From Flaveria trinervia (taxonomy: Eukaryota; Streptophyta; Magnoliopsida; Asterales; Asteraceae), in assembly GCA_025506515.1 (NCBI GenBank), contig CM046454.1, forward strand, positions 29,996,465 to 30,060,464: 64,000 nt of DNA, written 5' to 3'. Of this stretch, positions 56,891 to 64,000 are shown one piece after another. A program made the translations under genes and the position numbers. The notes beneath the pieces were generated by a model that had not been told where the DNA came from, did no database searches, and saw nothing but the letters and a program-made list of their open reading frames with translations. Position 1 is the first letter of the stretch. Each line of letters starts with the position of its first letter.

Positions 56891-58894
56891 CTACTTTGTA
56901 ACCCAACCCTTCCCCATTATTTCGTTCTTTCACTAAATGTTGATCTATATGAGAAGAACGGTCCAGCTATGCAGTTTTTGTTTTAAAGAATTGACTTTGA
57001 CTTCTAAAACTGCTTTTTCTTTCTTTGTTTCTTCCAAAGAATTAAAATAAAACTTTATATCATTAGCTTGATTAAAAGCAACAACCTTAGTTTCCCTTAG
57101 TTGTTTACCTAAAAGTTCTATTTTTTCTTTATATCTGCACTCATTTTGTTTTAAAATACGATTAGCTTCTGTGCATAGCTGTAAATCATTTACTAAGCTA
57201 TCATTGTGGTCGAATAACCTAGAAAATATTAAGTCTATGCTTTCTCTAAATTTGTTACATTCAATACAAGCATGATTTTCAAAAAGTAGGTCTTTCGTAC
57301 TTACCTATGAAGAATCAGTTGAATCAACCATCAATGCAGAGTTGGACTCTTCAGATGCTGGAGATTCTGAACATGTCGTTGTGAGTTCTTCTTCAGTCAG
57401 GTGATTTACAACATTCACAGCTTCTTTATTATCTGACGTTACTTGTTCAACTATGATTTCAACTTCACTCACCGAGCCATCATCCAATCCCTCGACATAG
57501 GCAATGTTTGATTCACACGGAGACACAAAACTGAAGGTCCAATCCTGTCCTTCATCACCTTGAGCAGTCAAGGCCTTTGTCTCTTTGCTTGACGAGGTAG
57601 TTCCACTTATGGATTTGTCTTGATGGTCGAAGGTTAAGAACGGATTTCCGTTACCTATTGTATTGGGCTTTACACATTCACGTTTGAAATACCCCTTTTC
57701 ACCATAGTTAAAGCAGGTAACTTTGGTTTTGTCGAAACCAAAAGTTGTGTCTTTTGTGGCTACCAAATTATGTCCTGTCTTTTTCACAAACTTTTTCGCC
57801 CTTCTAACAGCACTAGCCAACGCCCACATGATATCCATTCTCTCTAGTTCATTTTCGTCCACATGCTCATAATCTTCATCTGCAAGATGGCAATTGCCAA
57901 TCTTCCCTGCAACCAGACCATCATAGGAATGGACAACAGCTGGCAGAAGATCCATGTGCTCCTTTACAACTTCCATAGTGATATTTCCGAGATTCTCGGT
58001 CTTCAACTTAGTAGCATTGGCTTCATGCACTATATATTGGATAGGGGATGCCCCTGACGTTTGTGGTCCTGAAGGAGTGGTTTGGGAAGGGGCTACTGAA
58101 CTAGACACAAAGGCAGTTTGAAGTGGTGCTCCTGAACTGGTTGGAGTGGGAGATGAGTTATAAAGTGAAGGATTTTGGTCGTAGAATCCTTTCTTTGACA
58201 TGTACTTCATCCTTAGTTCCTCCTCACTTAATTTCAGGATGAACTCATTTATGTCTAACTTTGCAAGTATATTGTTCTGTCTCAGATTAAGCACAAACTT
58301 GTCCCATTTCTCCGGCAAACCATGAGCAAAGCTTGACACTTTATCTTCCATTGATGTTGTTACCCCATGAGCGTGCAGCTCACTCATCAGATGGTAGAAT
58401 TTGTCGATAATATCATCTAAGCTTTCTTTCCCTATTAAGGAGAAGTTATCAAACTCCTTCTTGAGAGCCTTTGCCTTTAATGCCTTTAACGTTGCATTCT
58501 CATCATACCTTTTCTCCAAAGCCTCCCATAACTTTTTTGCCTGTTTGTTCTTAGAGAACTAATGAAATATATCTTTTGGTATCGACTGAGTCAACATGGC
58601 ATACACCTTCTTTTCAGCATTATACTTGGCTTTCTGGCTGTCAGTGATACCTCCCAAAGTGAGCTTAAGACCATTAGCCCCGACTGGCATACTATAACCT
58701 GTTTCAATGGATTCCTAAAGGTTTGGATCGACTTCATTTAGATAGATCTCGAACATCTGTTTCCATTATGGGTAATCATCTAACGTTATAAGTTTAGGTG
58801 GTTTATTGTGATTCCTAATTTCATTTTCCAGAAGCAGAAGGTTCTGGATGGGAGAGTCCCTTCCGGCTGTAAACGCAGAGAACTGATCTTCCAT
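56891..58894 (-). pseudogene. gag: Copy D2 gag, minus strand, partial
   Basis: The start codon ends at 58894 (MEDQFSA). Stops occur near 58767, 58717 and 58560; from 58519 to 57305 one 404-codon frame is open, the longest of this copy. It carries FDNFSLIGKESLDDIIDKFYHLMSEL and VRRAKKFVKKTGH. The knuckle reads CFNYGEKGYFKREC: the second Cys and the His are both Tyr, so zinc binding is lost. From 57300 to 56891 coiled-coil text continues in broken frames. D1 has the intact CFNCGENGHFKREC. Confidence 0.88.
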
Positions 58895-59364
58895 CTCTTT
58901 AAACTTTGATCTGTAAAACTAGACTGGCTCACTCATGCGAATGGAATATAAGATTGGATCACTCGTGCGAATGAGGAGTGCAAATGAATTCAATCGTGCG
59001 ATTTGATTCAGTCATACGTATGGAGTGTGCGATTGGAGACTAGCGAATGGGGTTGTTTAGTCATACATTTAAGTGAGCGACTGAGTTCAATCGTGCGAAT
59101 GAGGTGTGCGATTGAGTTCAGTCGTGTGATTGGGCCAATTGTGTGACTGAAGGTTGCTATTTTTGCAAAATCAAGGGTTTTTCACACTTTGACACAAAAA
59201 CACGATTTTTCAAGAACCCTAATCTCCCGTATGTCGAAAAACGTAAACTTTGAGACCTGGAGACGTCGAAAACACTGTTTTACTCAAAAAGGTGATTCAT
59301 TTGAATGAAAAACGTGATTTTTACACCGAAACTAATCGAATCACACACAAAATCAAGAGCCAAG
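58895..59364 (-). repeat. Leader of D2 with CAGTCGTGCGATTG-type repeats
   Basis: From 58925 to 59150 there are about ten variants of ATCGTGCGAATGA and CAATCGTGCGATT in both orientations. No gene. It is the counterpart of 24427-24915. Confidence 0.8.
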
Positions 59365-59376
59365 GCTTTGATACCA
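59365..59376 (-). promoter_or_regulatory. Primer binding site of copy D2
   Basis: Minus strand TGGTATCAAAGC then CTTGG, one mismatch to the consensus, two bases from the LTR. Confidence 0.88.
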
Positions 59377-59378
59377 CT

Positions 59379-60031
59379 TGTTAGAGGACTGTGTACGTGT
59401 GGAGTACTAACTAATAATGCATGAAACCAGATCAAATAGTGCGGAATCCTATTTGATTGATGATCCAATCAGTGAGAATGCAATCCCAATCAATCTAACA
59501 ATTAAAGAAACATTAAGAACGTGTAGAACAAGATCAGATGCAAACTATGAACTTGCCACAAGCTTTTTGGATGCTCTGGACGGCTAGGTTATGAGTATGG
59601 GTCGAAAATCTTCAAGTGTTTTGAATTCTTCTGTATTCCATGAATTTAATGGTATTTATAGGTTAGGGTTTTCCAATCGTAGGACTGAACCATTAGCATG
59701 GTTCCGTCGTGCGATTGAATCATGCGATTGATCCATACGCACGACTGAAGGTTCAGTCGTGTTACTGAGTCAATCTTATGTCTCAATCGTGTGACTGGCC
59801 TAGTCTCTTGGTTCAGTCATGTGACTGGTCCATTAGCATGAGGTATTCATGCGTATGGTCCATTAGCATGGTCCATTCGCATGAAGACTCATACGACTAA
59901 GTTTGAACACATTTCTCAATCATTATTGACTAAGAACTATGTACAACAACTTCAAACCTATATAGTAAGTTTATTATACTTTATCACACAATAATACAAT
60001 GAAACATTAAACATTATAAGCATCAACCACA
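59379..60031 (-). repeat. 5' LTR of copy D2
   Basis: TGTGGTTGATGC at 60031 down to TCCTCTAACA at 59379, 653 bp. TATAAATA (minus) at 59653-59660 is the likely promoter box. CAGTCGTGYGAYTGA repeats are at 59680-59890. It sits directly against gypsy J protease sequence. Confidence 0.9.
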
Positions 60032-60600
60032 TATTGTGTCAGGTACGTTTCTAGTAAACCAAACTTTAGCCTCTATGTTATTCGATTCTGGTGCTAGTAG
60101 AAGTTTCATTTTTGCTGCTTTCTGTGCTAAACTGCCTGTTAGTAGTAAGAATATAGATATGCCCTTCGATGTAGAATTGGCCATAGGTAAGTCTACCAGG
60201 ATTTCTGAGATGATAGAGGGTTGTGACGTGGAACTAGAAGGTCATAAGTTTCTGTTAGACCATTCGTTATGACTTTGGGTGGTTTCGATGTGGTTCTGGG
60301 ATGGATTGGTTAGCGGACTACAAGGAGAACATTGTGTGTCGCAAGAAGATGATTCTTTTAATAGCGCCTGACGGGAGTATGGTGACGGTTTATGGTGATC
60401 GAGTCATGGCAATCCCGAAAGTAATCTCAATGGCGGTGGTCGGAAAGTGCATGAGGCATGGTTGTGGCGCCTACTTGGCCTATGTGAAGGATGTGGAAAC
60501 ACTAACACCACAACTGTTGATGTATCCGTTACGTGTGACTTTCTAGACATATTTCTAGACGACTTACCAGGAGTGCCACCTGACTGAGAGATTGAGTTTC
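60032..60600 (+). pseudogene. pol: Gypsy J protease, 5' truncated
   Basis: VSGTFLVNQTLASMLFDSGASRSFI carries the DSG active site of Ty3/gypsy proteases near 60090. The frame shifts at about 60270, then MDWLADYKENIVCRKK (usually GMDWL...C) and VYGDR follow to 60546. gag and the start of the protease are cut off by D2. Confidence 0.85.
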
Positions 60601-61450
60601 AGATTGATTTGTTACTAGGTGCCCAACCTATTGCCAAGGCACCGTATCGGTTGGCTCCGACTGAGATGAAAGAGTTGATGGAGCAATTGCAAGAGCTACT
60701 CGATAAGGGGTTTATTAGGCCAAGTATCTCTCCTTGGGGTGCTTCGGTTTTATTTGTTAAGAAGAAAGACGATAGCTTGAGGATGTGTATCGACTACCGT
60801 GAGCTGAATAAGTTGACAATAAAGAACCGATACCCGTTACCGAGAATTTATGACCTATTTGATCAGCATCAAGGTGCCAGTTGGTTCTCGAGGATAGACC
60901 TACGATCTTGTTATCATCAGCTAAATGTGAAAGAGCAGGATATACCTAAAACAGCTTTTCGCATGCATTATGGTCACTACGAGTTCCTCGTTATGTCATT
61001 TGGTTTGACCAATGCGCCAGTTGCTTCTATGGACTTGATGAATCGAGTCTGTGGGCCGATGTTGGATAAATCATTGATTGTGTTTATCGATGATATCTTG
61101 ATTTATTCCAAGAGTGAAGAGGAGCATGCCGATCATATTCAAGAGGTGATGGAGACGTTGAAAAGGGAGAATATGTATGCTAAATTCTCCAAGTGCACGT
61201 TCTGGTTGCGCGAAGTTCAGTTTTCAGGTCATGTAGTGAATCCCGAGGGGATTATGGTGGATCCAACAAAGGTGGAGGCAGTGATGCAATGGAAGTCTCC
61301 AAAGACGCCATCTGAGATTTGTAGTTTCTTAGGTTTGGCGGGCTACTACAGAAGATTCATTCAAGACTTCTCTAAAATCGCTTCTCCACTAACCAAGTTG
61401 ACCCAGAAAGATGTAAAGTTTGTCTGGGTCAAGCTCAAGAGTAGGTGTTC
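60601..61450 (+). pseudogene. pol: Gypsy J reverse transcriptase (nearly intact)
   Basis: One open frame covers almost the whole domain: [66 protein letters not shown] (first Asp), [43 protein letters not shown] (catalytic Asp pair) and [27 protein letters not shown]. It is the best-preserved pol domain in the window. It shifts frame at about 61440. Confidence 0.92.
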
Positions 61451-61935
61451 GAGGAGTTAAAGGTGAGGTTGACTCAAGCTCTTGTCCTGTCATTACCCGA
61501 TGGAAGTGAAGATCTGGTGGTTTATTCTGATGCTTCCTAATCGGGGTTGGGGTGTGCGTTAATACAGAGGGGAAAAGTTATAGCCTATGCATCCTGACAG
61601 TTAAAGGTTTATGAGGTTAATTACCCTACTCATGATTTGGAGCTAGAAGCTGTGGTCTTCGCGTTAAAGATTTTGAGGCACTGCCTGTACGGTACAAAGT
61701 GCACCATATTCACCAACCACAAGAGCTTGAAGTACTTCTTCGAGCAGAAGGACCTGAACATGAGGCAAAGATGATGGTTGGAGCTTATAAAAGATTATGA
61801 TCGTGAGATCCACTACCATCCAGGCAAATCCAACGTGGTGGCGAATGCCCTTAGCCGAAAGGAGAGACCCGAGCCGATTTGGGTGAAAGCTTACCAATTG
61901 ATCATGACCTCCGATGTGATGAAGCAAGTCAAATA
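61451..61935 (+). pseudogene. pol: Gypsy J RNase H
   Basis: VVYSDAS then a stop near 61540, [51 protein letters not shown] then a stop in place of Trp, and DYDREIHYHPGKSNVVANALSRKERP. The active-site Asp of the first block and Glu in LELEAV are kept. Confidence 0.88.
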
Positions 61936-62366
61936 GTTTCAAGATGAGGCATTGAAAGAAGATCATCTTAACTCCGAAAGAATGAGAGATCTGGTTGCAA
62001 AATTGGGTGAAAACACCCTTGGTGTTAGAACCCGATTTAGACGAATGTTGATTCCTCGTTTTGGGGATCTACGCATGAAGATTATGGATGAAGCTCACAA
62101 GACTCGGTACTCTATTCATTCCGGTGATACAAAGATGTATTAAGACATGAAGAAAGATTATTGGTGGCCGGGTATGAATCGTGACATAATGGAGTATGTA
62201 AGTAAGTGCCTTACTTGTTTCCAAGTGAAGGCTGAGCACCAAAAGCCATATTGGAAGATCCAACCTTTGGATATACCGGAATGGAAGTGGGAACACATCA
62301 CCATGGACTTTATTATGAAGCTACCACGCACCGCGCGAGGGTATGATGCTATATCGACTATAGTCG
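61936..62366 (+). pseudogene. pol: Gypsy J integrase, 3' truncated
   Basis: Zinc finger HKTRYSIHSGDTKMY, stop, then DYWWPGMNRDIMEYVSKCLTCFQVKAEHQKP and the start of the core, EWKWEHITMDFIMKLPRTARGYDAI, with the first catalytic Asp. At about 62366 it runs into copia G on the other strand, so the rest of the core is missing. Confidence 0.88.
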
Positions 62367-63190
62367 TCAGTAAAGGTAATGAAGTATCTTTCATTGTACC
62401 TAGTCATTGGTTTAAAAGGACCACATACATCCAAATGCATAATACCTAATAATTCTTTTGCCCTTTCGGTTTTTCCACTTAAAGGTGCCTTAGTCATTTT
62501 GCCTTGTAAACAAGATTCACATACATCAAATGAATCATATTCACTTGCTTTTAAAAGACCATTCTTTTAAAGTGTTTGTATACGCTTCTTGTTTATATGA
62601 CCAAGATGGCAATGCCAAAGATAGGTGTCACTCAAATCCAATTGAGCTTCTTGGTGGTGGCTTGGTAAAATGAGCTATCATATAATGTGTTTTCATGAAC
62701 CAATTCATAAATACCATTAATAGAAATAGCTTTAAAATAAAAGATGTCATTTAAAGAAACATGAATTTCATTTTCAAAAAATGTCAAAACATAACCATAT
62801 TGTCTTAATTGGGCAAATGAAATAATGTTTCTAGTCAAACTAGGAGCATACAAAATATTGTTCAAAATTACTTCCAAACCATTTGAAAGTTTCAAGATGT
62901 AGTCCCCTCGGTTTCAACTTGAACTTTTGCCCCATTCCCCATGTAGAGGCTAACATCCTCTTTCCTGATGTCCTTACTTCTTTTGAACCCCTCCAACAAA
63001 TTACAAATATGAGTTCCATATCCGGTATCCAATACCCATGTGTCAGAGGATATTAAATTAAGATCAATATGAATCATGAAAATTGTACCTGAGGTTTGCC
63101 TGGCATCCCTCTTAGCTTGCAACTCTTTGTGATGGACATGACAATTTTTTGCCCAATGTCCAATCTCCCCACACTTAAAACATGGGTCAT
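62364..63190 (-). pseudogene. pol: Copia G protease and start of integrase, minus strand
   Basis: After the knuckle CFKCGEIGHWAKNC (about 63180) comes the protease site WVLDTGYGTHICN (DTG intact, Tyr where Cys is usual), GNGAKVQVETEG and LNNILYAPSLTRNIISFAQL. The integrase zinc finger (WHCHLGHINKKRI, CESCLQGKMTKAPL) and the first core block DVCGPFKPMTR, then YFITF follow. It stops at the gypsy join near 62366. The frame is broken at least three times. Confidence 0.87.
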
Positions 63191-63985
63191 TCGAAGCAAC
63201 CATTTACTTCTTCTCTGCTTTTTTTGGTGGTGGCGCTTTTACCACTCCCTTTCCCTTTCCCTAATGTATCCTTTACCCTTGGCAACATTTGCCTTGGGTG
63301 TGGGGTGAGGCCTCTTCTTGTTCCCACCTTCATTGATGGTGAGAGGGTAAAACCCTTTTACCCATAGCCTCCTCAGTTGTTTTGAGCATAGAGTGAAGCT
63401 CACTTATGTTCTTATCCCACACGTTCATGTTATAATTCATAGCAAAATTGTCAAACCTTTTTGACAAGGAGTTGAGGATCAAATCCATAGCCAACTCTTT
63501 CAGGACGGGACAACTCAGCCTTTCGAGGCGGTCAATGTGGCTTTTCATCTTAACTACATAAGATGAGACCGATTAGGTGTCATCCATACGACATGCATGG
63601 AGTGTTCGAACCGTTTCGAAGTGCTCTAACCTTGCTTGTTGTTGGAACGTTTCCTTCAACTGGGTTATCATGTCATATGCTTTGTGATGTTCGTACTCTT
63701 GTTGGAGATTCGGAGTCATACTTGCCAACATGAGGCAAGACACTTGGACCAAGTCCTTAGTGTATTTCGTCCAATTATTATAGACCTCCTCATCTTCCTC
63801 ATTGGGTTGATCGAGAATCAGATCGTTTAAAATATATGACCGTTTCTCTTGCTTGAGAACAATTCTCAAGTTTCAAAACCAATCAATAAAGTTATATGGT
63901 TTAGATGCTCCTTTTGGAGAATGGTTCTTAGTTATAGTGTGTGAGCGGACGGGATATCATTGTTCTCATTGTTGTTGGTGGCCAT
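63191..63985 (-). pseudogene. gag: Copia G gag, frameshifted
   Basis: The ATG at 63985 gives MATNNNENNDIPSAHTL, then TAA. Coding resumes as LRIVLKQEKRSYILNDLILDQP and runs to 63573 with the UBN2 gag domain (HKAYDMITQLKETFQQQARLEHFETVRTL). A frame change and stop near 63570 follow, then MKSHIDRLERLSCPVLKELAMDLILNSL to 63330. A different copia lineage from A-D: a short gag with one knuckle, like TAR/Tork/Ale-type families. It could be the 5' part of family F, but no shared segment tests this. Confidence 0.87.
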
Positions 63986-64000
63986 CTACAAAATTTTACA

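Noticed and set aside
57863..58057. Plus-strand 64-codon frame
   Set aside because: Antisense of the open D2 gag frame.

Overview
The window is repeat DNA from a flowering-plant nuclear genome, almost certainly a eudicot with a large genome. It is built nearly entirely from nested and broken LTR retrotransposons: Ty1/copia, mostly of Sirevirus (SIRE/Maximus) type, and Ty3/gypsy of chromovirus (Tekay-like) type. I see no host gene, rRNA or tRNA gene. From memory, the extra 3' open reading frame of these copia elements resembles proteins predicted in large numbers from Asteraceae assemblies, so a composite-family plant is my guess; this is inference.

Layout: 1-1906, 5' half of copia family A, minus strand. 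1907-5875, 3' half of another family A copy, plus strand (ORF3 with a minisatellite, then the 3' LTR). 5876-6823, copia protease/integrase fragment. About 6996-10477, 3' LTR and end of pol of gypsy element H, minus strand, continuing at 22931-23672. 10478-22925, one structurally complete copia element of family B (12.4 kb, both LTRs, 5-bp target duplication GGTCT) inserted into the integrase gene of H. 23772-27680, 5' half of copia family D. 27681-30399, 5' part of a second family B copy, minus strand. 30400-35593, 3' half of copia family C, plus strand. 35594-36151, gypsy reverse transcriptase fragment. 36152-38353, copia F RNase H plus LTR, minus strand. 38354-46525, family C copy with gag, pol and the start of ORF3, minus strand. 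46586-48845, solo gypsy LTR (family E) with target duplication TAGTG and a 206-bp hAT-type MITE inside it. 48846-51309, AT-rich, mostly unassigned. 51310-60031, a nest of C-LTR, E-LTR, A, E-LTR and D fragments. 60032-62366, gypsy J pol, plus strand. 62364-63985, copia G gag/protease/integrase start, minus strand.

The copia elements follow gag (UBN2-like domain, CCHC knuckles, coiled coil), protease, integrase, reverse transcriptase, RNase H, a repeat-rich spacer, then a long ORF3 running up to the polypurine tract. Every coding region carries stops or frameshifts, so nothing here is autonomous as it stands. The most interesting signals are: ORF3 shared by three families and its Pro-rich minisatellite; family-specific palindrome arrays in the LTRs and spacers of all four copia families; a premature TAG shared by two C copies; and several abrupt mid-gene to mid-gene joins between unrelated elements.
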